DNA of 62,709 bases from the NCBI RefSeq assembly GCF_013523125.1, contig NZ_JAAMQJ010000027.1:1-62709 (forward strand), given 5' to 3'. The position numbers were made by a program, and so were the translations under genes. Source of the stretch: Pseudomonas entomophila (GTDB lineage: Bacteria > Pseudomonadota > Gammaproteobacteria > Pseudomonadales > Pseudomonadaceae). This document shows positions 7,986-14,393 of the stretch, in pieces. Position 1 is the first letter of the stretch. Each line of letters begins with the position of its first letter. The notes beneath the pieces are model-generated. The model was not told the DNA's origin. It did no database searches and saw nothing but the letters and a program-made list of their open reading frames with translations.

Positions 7986-8993
7986 TCACACCAACTCGAT
8001 CCGCCGCAACTCACTCTTGAGGTAGGCGTAGTAGATAGGCCCGGCGACCACGCCGGGCAGGCCGAAGGCTGCCTCGAAGACCAGCATCGCCAGCAGCAGC
8101 TCCCAGGACTTGGCGCGGATCTGGCCGCCGACGATGCGGGCGTTGAGGAAGTATTCGACCTTGTGGATGACGATCAGGTAACCGAGCGCAGCGACCGCCA
8201 CCCAGATCGACAGCGACAGGCCGACGATGGTGATCAGGGTGTTCGACATCAGGTTGCCGATCACCGGCAGCAGGCCGAGCAGGAAGGTCAGCACGATCAA
8301 GGTCTTGGTCAGGGGCAGGTGCACGCCGAACAAGGGCAGCACCAGCGCCAGGAAGATCCCGGTGAAGGCCGTGTTGAGCAGGGAAATCTTGATCTGCGCG
8401 AAGACGATGTTGCGAAACGCCTGGACCAGCAGGCTGAGCCGCTCGAACAGTGCCGCCGCCAGAGGCTTGCGCCGTGAGACGTCGGGCAGGCGCTGCAGGG
8501 CGACGATGGCGCCCAGGATCATGCCGATCAGCAGGGTGACGAACATGTGCGCCGCACCCTTGCCCAGCAGTTGCAGCTCGCCCATGTGGCTCTTGAACCA
8601 CTCGCCGATGGCCACCCTGAACTCCGCCGCACTGGCCGGCAGGTAGCTGTCGATGAACGGCGGCAGCTGCGCGCGTGCGCGGTCGACCACCACCATGAAG
8701 CGATCCAGCGACGCCCCAGGGTTCTCGGCCTCGTGCAACACGAAGCTGATCGCCCCGGCGAACAGCAGCGCCAGGCTGGTGACCACCAGAGTGCCCAGCA
8801 GGGCCACCGCCAGCCAGCGTGCCCGTTGACCGGCGATCAGCGGTTGCAGCCGGGGCGTGAGCATGTTGACCAGTTCGAACACCAGCAGGCCCGCCAGCAG
8901 GCTCGGCAACAGCTTCAACGGCAGCGCCAGCAACAGGCCAGCCCCCACGATGAGCCAGCTGGCCTGGGTGATCTGACGGGGGGTGAAGGTCAT
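7986..8993 (-). CDS. AI-2E-family (PerM/UPF0118) membrane permease
   Basis: A 335-residue multi-pass inner-membrane protein with about eight hydrophobic segments, two near the N-terminus and a cluster from about residue 150 to the end. Family sequences such as LLGLLPVIGNLMSNTLITIVGL and the C-terminal GLPGVVAGPIYYAYLK are present. Some members export autoinducer-2, others act as Na+/H+ antiporters, so the substrate here is not known. It stands alone, with a heptanucleotide array touching its stop and osmE divergent. Confidence 0.88.
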   Translation of the reverse strand: MTFTPRQITQASWLIVGAGLLLALPLKLLPSLLAGLLVFELVNMLTPRLQPLIAGQRARWLAVALLGTLVVTSLALLFAGAISFVLHEAENPGASLDRFMVVVDRARAQLPPFIDSYLPASAAEFRVAIGEWFKSHMGELQLLGKGAAHMFVTLLIGMILGAIVALQRLPDVSRRKPLAAALFERLSLLVQAFRNIVFAQIKISLLNTAFTGIFLALVLPLFGVHLPLTKTLIVLTFLLGLLPVIGNLMSNTLITIVGLSLSIWVAVAALGYLIVIHKVEYFLNARIVGGQIRAKSWELLLAMLVFEAAFGLPGVVAGPIYYAYLKSELRRIELV

Positions 8994-9174
8994 ACGGCCT
9001 CGCTGTGGGCGGCGAAAAGGCAGCAGTCTGCCAGCCTTCAGTCATCAGGCATAGCGTCTTGCGCCAAGGTGTTTCAGGGTTTTTCAAACTACAGGCCCAA
9101 TGCTGGCCATCGCGATCGAACTCCTGGCGCGCGCTGCGGTTCCAAACCAAACAGACCTGAACAAGGACCGGACC

Positions 9175-9516
9175 ATGTACAAGCAGACCCTGGCAATCCT
9201 TCTGGCCGGCATGACCCTGGCCGCCTGCAGCAGCCGCCCGGAGAACCCGGTGGACTACGTCACCTACCGCGACCAGCCGCTGGTCAAACAGGTGGAAAAT
9301 GGCATGACCATGCAGCGCGTCATCGCCATCGGCGGTAGCCCGTCCTTCGTCAGCGACCTGCCCAATGGCGGCACCTGCAACGACTACATCCTGAACCACG
9401 AAGGCCAGCAGCAGCCGTACTACGTGCGCTTCGACGCCACCGGCCATGTGGACGCCAAGGGCTTCAAGACCTGCAAGGAACGCGAGCAAGACCGCAGAGC
9501 GACCCCAGGCGCCTGA
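9175..9516 (+). CDS. osmE: Osmotically inducible lipoprotein OsmE
   Basis: A 113-residue lipoprotein of the SmpA/OmlA fold. The signal peptide ends in a lipobox (LAAC, Cys about residue 18), so the protein is anchored to a membrane facing the periplasm. The family signature VKQVENGMTMQRVIAIGG is followed by GGTCNDYILN. OsmE is induced by osmotic stress and stationary phase in enterobacteria. The start at 9175 gives the complete signal peptide and follows an AAGGA sequence. A ferritin-like gene lies 48 bp downstream in the same direction and may be co-transcribed. Confidence 0.9.
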   Translation: MYKQTLAILLAGMTLAACSSRPENPVDYVTYRDQPLVKQVENGMTMQRVIAIGGSPSFVSDLPNGGTCNDYILNHEGQQQPYYVRFDATGHVDAKGFKTCKEREQDRRATPGA

Positions 9517-9564
9517 GCCTGCAAGTCGCCGCGAGCACCGTGACCTGATTTCCTGGAGATAACG

Positions 9565-10095
9565 ATGAGCAACGCTGAACTGACCGACATTCACGTCCTG
9601 CGTGAACGTGCCCGCCAGCACGTGGAGAATGGCGCCGTCACCGAGGGCTATTCGGCCGACCGCGAAGAGATCCTGCGCCTGCTGAACGAGTCGCTGGCCA
9701 CCGAACTGGTCTGCACCCTGCGCTACAAGCGCCACTACTTCATGGCCAGCGGCATCAAGGCCAGCATCGCGGCCGAAGAGTTCCTCGAACACGCCAACCA
9801 GGAAGCCGAGCACGCCGACCGTCTGGCCGAGCGCATCGTGCAGCTGGGGGGCGAGCCGGACTTCAACCCGGACAACCTGAGCCGCAACTCCCACGCTCAG
9901 TACGTAGCAGGCACCACCCTGCGCGAGATGGTCCTGGAGGACCTGGTGGCCGAGCGGATCGCCATCGACAGCTACCGCGAGATCATCAAGTACATCGGCG
10001 ACAAGGACCCGACCACCCGCCGTATCTACGAAGACATCCTGGCCCAGGAAGAAGAGCACGCCGACGACATGTCGGACATTCTCGAAGGGCTGTAA
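9565..10095 (+). CDS. Ferritin-like protein, bacterioferritin/Dps type
   Basis: A 176-residue four-helix-bundle protein that probably stores or detoxifies iron in the cytoplasm. Diiron-site ligand motifs are visible: an ESLATELVCTLRYKRH helix, EEFLEHANQEAEHADRL with ExxH, and in the second half EDLVAERIAIDSY and EDILAQEEEHADDM with a second ExxH. A GGAGAT ribosome binding site lies 7 nt upstream. It follows the osmotic-stress lipoprotein gene closely, which fits a general stress or stationary-phase role. Whether it forms 24-mers or 12-mers cannot be told from the sequence. Confidence 0.87.
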   Translation: MSNAELTDIHVLRERARQHVENGAVTEGYSADREEILRLLNESLATELVCTLRYKRHYFMASGIKASIAAEEFLEHANQEAEHADRLAERIVQLGGEPDFNPDNLSRNSHAQYVAGTTLREMVLEDLVAERIAIDSYREIIKYIGDKDPTTRRIYEDILAQEEEHADDMSDILEGL

Positions 10096-10153
10096 GGGGC
10101 GGGCTTGGCTGAGCCTGTCGAGTGAGCTATATGTCCGGTGTGGCTGATGCTAC

Positions 10154-10286
10154 GGGCCCTGCGGGCCCGATCGCGGCACAGGGGCCGCTCAGTGTGGATC
10201 GCGCTGCTGACCTGTCAGACCGCCGCGTCCCCTGGAGCGGCCCCTGCCGGGGCGCCGGACCGGCCGCGATTGGGCCCGCAGGGCCC
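10154..10286. repeat. Nested long inverted repeats (REP/BIME-like)
   Basis: An outer pair of 24-bp arms (10154-10177 and 10263-10286) differs at one position and consists of GGGCCC-rich sequence. Just inside is a perfect 12-bp pair, CAGGGGCCGCTC (10179-10190) with GAGCGGCCCCTG (10235-10246). The whole 133-bp stretch can fold into one long stem with a 44-bp loop and an asymmetric internal loop. It lies between the convergent ends of the ferritin-like gene and the acetyltransferase gene. Confidence 0.85.
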
Positions 10287-10358
10287 ACAGGGCCAATCAA
10301 CGCCTCGGCAGAATCAGCACCAAACTCCAAGGCATGTGCCCATCACAGCCCCTGGAAT

Positions 10359-10862
10359 TCAACTCTTTCCCACGATCTTCTGCATGAACGTCAGGTCCAG
10401 CCACCGCCCGAATTTTACCCCCACCTGCGCCATCTGCCCGGTCACCACGAATCCCAAGCGCTCATGCAGCCGAATGGACGCCGCATTGCCACTTTCGATG
10501 GCAGCCACCATCACATGCTTGCCACAGGCGCGCGCGCGCTCGATCAGCGCTTCCATCAGCACCGGCCCCAGGCCCTTGCCGCGTTGATCACCACGCACAT
10601 AGACCGAATGCTCGACCGTGTACTTGAACCCCTCGAACGGCCGCCAGTCACCGAACGAGGCGTACCCCAGCACGCCGCTGTCATCGACGGCCACCAGGAT
10701 CGGATACCCTTGTGCGGCACGCAGCTCGAACCACGTCTGGCGATTGGCCAAGTCCACGGGCGTCTCGTTCCAGATCGCCGTGGTGTTGAGTACCGCATCG
10801 TTGTAGATGGCGAGAAGGTCGGGGAGATCGTCTGGCAGTGCGTCACGCAGGTGGTAGGTCAT
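10359..10862 (-). CDS. GNAT N-acetyltransferase, phosphinothricin/methionine sulfoximine type
   Basis: A 167-residue cytosolic acetyltransferase that takes acetyl-CoA. The GNAT core is complete: DLPDLLAIYNDAVLNTTAIW at the N-terminus, the VYVRGDQRGKGLGPVLMEAL acetyl-CoA-binding loop (motif A, Q/R-x-x-G-x-G), and LHERLGFVVTGQMAQVGVKFGRWLDL at the C-terminus. These are marks of the Pat/Bar/MddA group that inactivates phosphinothricin and methionine sulfoximine. The length fits. The physiological substrate in this organism is unknown. Confidence 0.87.
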   Translation of the reverse strand: MTYHLRDALPDDLPDLLAIYNDAVLNTTAIWNETPVDLANRQTWFELRAAQGYPILVAVDDSGVLGYASFGDWRPFEGFKYTVEHSVYVRGDQRGKGLGPVLMEALIERARACGKHVMVAAIESGNAASIRLHERLGFVVTGQMAQVGVKFGRWLDLTFMQKIVGKS

Positions 10863-11162
10863 GGGTGTTCTTCACGAAGGATCTGGGAACAATAGGCCAA
10901 GCAGCATGGGGGTGGTACTGCCAGGGATGGGCATGTGGCAGGTTTGCACACTAGCTTGACCCACTCTATCTGACCAGCAGAAGGTTCAACCGCCAGACCC
11001 TGTGCCCAGATGGGATACTCAGGGCCTACGCGCAGGAACGTCGTCTTGCAAAACACATCCCGCTACACGCGCCTTGGCCTATCTGAATCAGGGCACGTAA
11101 GGGCAGATGGGCAAATCTGACCATCTTTGAAACATACTGCTGGCAACGTGAGCGTACGGTAT
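10863..11162. other. Intergenic stretch without visible gene
   Basis: This 300-bp region separates the acetyltransferase gene from the Xre-RES operon. It has lower GC than its surroundings and no open frame with a credible start. I see no clear hairpin terminator or promoter in it apart from the palindrome that begins at its right end. Confidence 0.5.
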
Positions 11163-11197
11163 ACGACATTTGGCGCTATAATTGCGCCAAATGTCGT
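11163..11197 (+). promoter_or_regulatory. Perfect palindrome with the -10 box at its centre (Xre-RES promoter/operator)
   Basis: Two perfect 14-bp arms, ACGACATTTGGCGC (11163-11176) and GCGCCAAATGTCGT (11184-11197), enclose TATAATT, so the -10 hexamer TATAAT at 11177-11182 is exactly central. No good -35 stands 16-18 bp upstream. An AGGAGG ribosome binding site follows at 11201-11206. A repressor dimer bound here would cover the -10, which fits autorepression by the antitoxin. Confidence 0.8.
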
Positions 11198-11213
11198 GCG
11201 AGGAGGATGCGCC

Positions 11214-11678
11214 ATGATGTCCATCGAAACCGCCAAGGCCGGTGCTGCACGCAGGCCCACGGAATACCTGCTCAGCGGCAATTCCGACCAGTTGAGCAAC
11301 GTCATGATCTACAAGCAGACCCTCAAGGGGTTCGCGCTCAAAGACGTACAAGACATGCTTTCCATTTCGCTTCTGTATTCGACTCAGAAAGTCCTGAGCC
11401 GTATCGTTGGCAGGTCCGTGAGGACGCTCCAGCGACGGGGCAGCACCGAGCAACCCGCGCAGCTCAACGCTCAGCAGAGCGCTATCGCGTTCCAGTACGC
11501 CAAGGTGCTCGAGCACGCCATCACTGTCTTTGGAACCCAGGCGCTTGCCGAGGAGTGGCTGGGACGTCCATGCAAGTACCTGGATGGCGACGTGCCGCTC
11601 GACGTCATCGACAACCCGGTCGGCTTTCAGGCAGTCGAGGATTATCTGGAGCGAATTGCCTTGGGCGTCTATCAATGA
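11214..11678 (+). CDS. Antitoxin of the Xre/MbcA/ParS family
   Basis: A 154-residue antitoxin. The N-terminal half is an Xre-like DNA-binding region (about residues 30-85; ALKDVQDMLSISLLYSTQKVLSRIVGRS with RTLQRR). The C-terminal half is the DUF2384 toxin-binding domain (AITVFGTQALAEEWLGRPCKYLDGDVPLDVI), whose GxxxxAxxWL and LDGxxPLD features are complete. The start at 11214 is set by AGGAGG 7 nt upstream; a second ATG follows at once. The antitoxin should neutralise the RES toxin encoded next and repress the operon through the palindrome at 11163-11197. The toxin gene overlaps by 4 bp (ATGA). Confidence 0.92.
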   Translation: MMSIETAKAGAARRPTEYLLSGNSDQLSNVMIYKQTLKGFALKDVQDMLSISLLYSTQKVLSRIVGRSVRTLQRRGSTEQPAQLNAQQSAIAFQYAKVLEHAITVFGTQALAEEWLGRPCKYLDGDVPLDVIDNPVGFQAVEDYLERIALGVYQ

Positions 11679-12166
11679 ATGGATTGCCCTGGGCGTCATC
11701 CTGGCGTGCCTGGCGCCTCGATCGTGAGGTCTACAAAGCGTCCTGGGACAGTGGCATCGGAGCCCGAACGTTCGGCGGACGGTGGAATCCACCGGGTCGT
11801 ACTGTCGTGTACGCCTCAGCCGACCCGGCCACTGCCATCCTTGAGGTCGCCGTGCATACTGGTTTCGACACGCTCGATACCGTTGCCCATGTACTCACCT
11901 GCTTCGAAGTACTGGATCACCGCCTGATCAAGGTCGTGCAACCCGAGGACGTCCCCAATCCCGTATGGCTGACGAGCGCTGCGGCTTCGCCCAACCAACA
12001 GAAGTTCGCCGATACGTTGCTCGCTGAGCATCCGTTCGTCCTGATTCCCTCTGCAGTTACCCGACACTCATGGAACCTGTTGATCAGCTGCGAGCTCGCC
12101 GAGGGTCACTATCGACTGGTGAGCCAAGAACGGTTTGGGCTGGACACTCGGCTGATCACGTCTTGA
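11675..12166 (+). CDS. RES-domain toxin (NAD+-consuming)
   Basis: A 163-residue RES-family toxin. Known members (MbcT, ParT, Res) act in the cytoplasm on NAD+: they degrade it by phosphorolysis or hydrolysis, or ADP-ribosylate a host enzyme. Expected conserved residues are present: an Arg-rich start (WRLDRE), GARTFGGRWNPPG with R31, VYAS with Tyr46, AILEV with Glu57, and the distal PSAVTRHSWNLLI. The start ATG at 11675 overlaps the antitoxin stop, so its translation is coupled to that of the antitoxin. The length is usual for the family. Nothing suggests that it is broken. Confidence 0.92.
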   Translation: MNGLPWASSWRAWRLDREVYKASWDSGIGARTFGGRWNPPGRTVVYASADPATAILEVAVHTGFDTLDTVAHVLTCFEVLDHRLIKVVQPEDVPNPVWLTSAAASPNQQKFADTLLAEHPFVLIPSAVTRHSWNLLISCELAEGHYRLVSQERFGLDTRLITS

Positions 12167-12182
12167 CCGCTCGCCGAACATT

Positions 12183-12211
12183 TTGACACACCCTTGTGAC
12201 TTGAGTACCGT
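12183..12211 (+). promoter_or_regulatory. Promoter of the DUF6124 leader transcript
   Basis: A consensus -35 TTGACA (12183-12188), an exact 17-bp spacer and a weak -10 TACCGT (12206-12211) begin 17 bp after the RES toxin stop. Transcription would start near 12218 and give an untranslated leader of about 230 nt before the first ribosome binding site at 12437. Confidence 0.5.
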
Positions 12212-12230
12212 GCGCCACCGCAGTAGATTC

Positions 12231-12405
12231 TGCGGCACGGGATTGGCGTCCCGGACAAGACAGAGATCGGACACGGCTGCTGAAGACAGTAGTGTCCTGC
12301 ATGGTTGCACCCGCTATGGGCGGCGCCGTGTGCGGGAGCCTTCGGGCTCACCGGTCCTCTGTCCGGCACGCCAACCCGCACGGCTCCGCCCACCTATATT
12401 GGCGT
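12231..12405 (+). ncRNA. Structured leader RNA: two hairpins, three-way junction and a 7-nt switch complementarity
   Basis: Hairpin A: CGGGA/TCCCG at 12238-12253 with loop TTGGCG. Hairpin B: GGACAC/GTGTCC at 12269-12297 with a second inner helix. Junction C: a 17-bp closing helix (12317-12336 with 12375-12392; one 2-nt bulge, one mismatch), enclosing AGCC-TTCG-GGCT (12337-12348) and CCGG-N8-CCGG (12351-12366). The unpaired strand of C, ACGCCAA (12368-12374), is exactly complementary to TTGGCGT at the loop of A (12243-12249) and to a second TTGGCGT at 12399-12405. A loop-strand contact with A, or a hairpin with the downstream copy, are mutually exclusive. It lies upstream of a leader open reading frame and a DUF6124-type gene. 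No known riboswitch class is recognised; this is structure prediction by eye. Confidence 0.65.
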
Positions 12406-12448
12406 ATGGGTACGGAGCGTCATCACAGAGAGTTGCAAGGAGTGACCC

Positions 12449-12526
12449 ATGCTCGAGAAAGCCCTCCCAGACCCACCCTGCCTGTCGATCAAGCCTCTCT
12501 CTTGCTGCCGAGAGGTGCGTTCATGA
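12449..12526 (+). CDS. Leader peptide open reading frame, 25 codons
   Basis: An ATG with an AAGGAG ribosome binding site 6 nt upstream opens a 25-codon frame that begins MLEKALPDPP and ends in CCREVRS. Its TGA overlaps the ATG of the next gene in an ATGA junction, so ribosomes finishing here can restart on the DUF6124 gene. It has three Cys codons, two of them adjacent near the end. It may be a regulatory leader peptide under the control of the structured RNA just upstream. Translation is not proven; the strong ribosome binding site and the stop-start overlap are the only evidence. Confidence 0.45.
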   Translation: MLEKALPDPPCLSIKPLSCCREVRS

Positions 12527-12822
12527 AACCACCATCCTTCATACGTCCCGACCCTGGTACCCCGCGCCCCGTCACGGCGTGTTCGACCTTCGGCACCTGC
12601 AACCACGCCCACGAACCCACCTTCATGGTACGCGCGGGTATCGACAGCGAAGATGCGCTGGTGTGTGCCGTCGCAGCCTTGAAGGCGGCATACGAGGCCA
12701 ACGCCACGGCCCTGGAGAAAGCGGACGAACCGCTGCGCAGCCTGTTGATGGCGACGGAGAATTCGTTGGAGAAAGGCCTGGCGTTGACCGAAGCCGTGTT
12801 GCACGGCATCGAAGCCGACTAG
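12523..12822 (+). CDS. Small DUF6124/DUF3077-type Pseudomonas protein
   Basis: A 99-residue soluble protein. A proline-rich N-terminus (KPPSFIRPDPGTPRP) is followed by an F-M-V-R-A-G-I-D-S-E-D-A-L segment and a helical C-terminal part (AAYEANATALEKADEPLRSLLMATENSLEKG). This matches the layout of a family that occurs in many copies in pseudomonads and has no known function. The start at 12523 has GAGAGG 8 nt upstream and overlaps the stop of the 25-codon leader frame. The gene sits behind the structured leader and 17 bp downstream of the toxin-antitoxin operon's end, but has its own candidate promoter. Confidence 0.78.
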   Translation: MKPPSFIRPDPGTPRPVTACSTFGTCNHAHEPTFMVRAGIDSEDALVCAVAALKAAYEANATALEKADEPLRSLLMATENSLEKGLALTEAVLHGIEAD

Positions 12823-12869
12823 CCAAGCGTGCGCCCTGTGTAAAGGGCGCACTGCTCGACGCGTCTCGA

Positions 12870-14261
12870 TCAGCGGTCGAACGACCGCTTGCGCCGCACG
12901 ACCTGGTAGCTCACCGCGAGCACCAGGAACCAGATCGGCGTGACCACCAGCGCGGCGCGAGTATCGCTTTCCAGGCTCAACAGCACCAGGATGAAGGCGA
13001 AGAACGCCAGGCACACGTAGCACATCACGCGCCCGCCGGGCATCTTGTAGATCGACGCCTGGTGCAGCGCGGCGCGGTGCTTGCGGTAGCTCAGGTAGGA
13101 CAGCAGGATCAGCGTCCAGACGAACATGAACAGCACCGCCGACACAGTGGTGACCAAGGTGAAGGCCTCGACCACGTCCGGGATCAGGTAGATCAGCACC
13201 GCGCCGAACAGCAGGCACAGGCAGGAGAAATACAAGCCGTTGGCAGGCACTGCTCGACGCGACAGGCGCCCGAACGCGCCGGGGGCGTCGCCTTCCTGGG
13301 CCAGGCCGAACAGCATGCGGCTGGTGGAGAACACGCCGCTGTTGGCCGACGAGGCCGCCGAGGTCAGCACCACGAAGTTGATGATGCTCGCCGCCGCCGG
13401 CAGGCCGGCCAGCACGAACAGCTCGACGAACGGGCTCTTGCCCGGCACCACGTCGCGCCAGGGGGTCACGGCCATGATCGCGATCAGCGCCAGCACGTAG
13501 AACACGATGATGCGGATCGGGATCGAGTTGATCGCCCGCGGCAACGTGCGCTCGGGGTTCTTCGCCTCGGCGGCGGTGGTACCGACCAGCTCGATGCCGA
13601 CGAAGGCGAACACGGCGATCTGGAAACCGGCGAAGAAGCCCATGAGCCCATGGGGGAACATGCCTTCGTCGTTCCACAGGTTGGCCAGCTGCGCGGTGCT
13701 GCCGCTCGGCGACTCGAACCCGGTGACCACCATGTACAGGCCGGTGGCGACCAGCCCGAGGATGGCGACGATCTTGATCAGGGCGAACCAGAACTCCATC
13801 TCGCCGAACAGCTTCACCGTGACCAGGTTCAGCGACAGCAGCACTGCGACGCAGGTCAGCGCCGGTATCCACTGCGGCAGGTCGGGAAACCAGAACTGCG
13901 AGTAGGCGGCGATGGCGATGACGTCGGCGATGCCGGTGATCACCCAGCAGAACCAGTAGGTCCAGCCCGTGAAGAAGCCGGCCCAGGGGCCGAGCAGGTC
14001 GGCGGAGAAGTCGATGAACGACTTGTAGTTCAGGTTCGACAGCAACAGTTCGCCCATGGCGCGCATGACGAAGAACAGCATGAAGCCGATGATCATGTAG
14101 ACGAAGATGATCGACGGACCGGCCAGGCTGATGGTCTTGCCCGAGCCCATGAACAGGCCGGTACCGATGGCACCGCCGATGGCGATCAACTGGATGTGGC
14201 GGTTGGTCAGGTTGCGTTGCAGGTGCTGGTCGTCAGCAGGACGGGAAGGGGTCCGGTTCAT
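12870..14261 (-). CDS. cycA: D-serine/D-alanine/glycine proton symporter CycA
   Basis: A 463-residue amino-acid permease of the APC superfamily with 12 membrane segments. The family opening LTNRHIQLIAIGGAIGTGLF is followed by GSGKTISLAGPS, and the CycA-like IDFSADLLGPWAGFFTGWTYWFCWV segment is present. CycA takes up D-serine, D-alanine and glycine. The start at 14261 (MNRTPSR) fits the family length; ATGs at 14270 and 14309 are also in frame. It is 132 bp downstream of the copper operon, on the same strand, with a perfect hairpin between, so it is probably transcribed separately. Confidence 0.88.
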   Translation of the reverse strand: MNRTPSRPADDQHLQRNLTNRHIQLIAIGGAIGTGLFMGSGKTISLAGPSIIFVYMIIGFMLFFVMRAMGELLLSNLNYKSFIDFSADLLGPWAGFFTGWTYWFCWVITGIADVIAIAAYSQFWFPDLPQWIPALTCVAVLLSLNLVTVKLFGEMEFWFALIKIVAILGLVATGLYMVVTGFESPSGSTAQLANLWNDEGMFPHGLMGFFAGFQIAVFAFVGIELVGTTAAEAKNPERTLPRAINSIPIRIIVFYVLALIAIMAVTPWRDVVPGKSPFVELFVLAGLPAAASIINFVVLTSAASSANSGVFSTSRMLFGLAQEGDAPGAFGRLSRRAVPANGLYFSCLCLLFGAVLIYLIPDVVEAFTLVTTVSAVLFMFVWTLILLSYLSYRKHRAALHQASIYKMPGGRVMCYVCLAFFAFILVLLSLESDTRAALVVTPIWFLVLAVSYQVVRRKRSFDR

Positions 14262-14348
14262 TGGCTGCATTCCATCGAGGCTCAGTCTTTTTGTCAGGGA
14301 AAGCCGCACAGGCTACCACGGCTCCCCGACAAGTGTGCGCGACGGATT

Positions 14349-14368
14349 GCCTCGACCGGGGTCGAGGC
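14349..14368. terminator. Hairpin between the copper operon and cycA
   Basis: A perfect stem, GCCTCGAC-CGGG-GTCGAGGC, lies 25 bp after the stop of the PepSY-protein gene on the minus strand. No T-run follows on either strand, so it may be a processing or pausing hairpin and not a full intrinsic terminator. Confidence 0.4.
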
Positions 14369-14393
14369 CTGGCAGGCCCGCGACGCCGACGAC

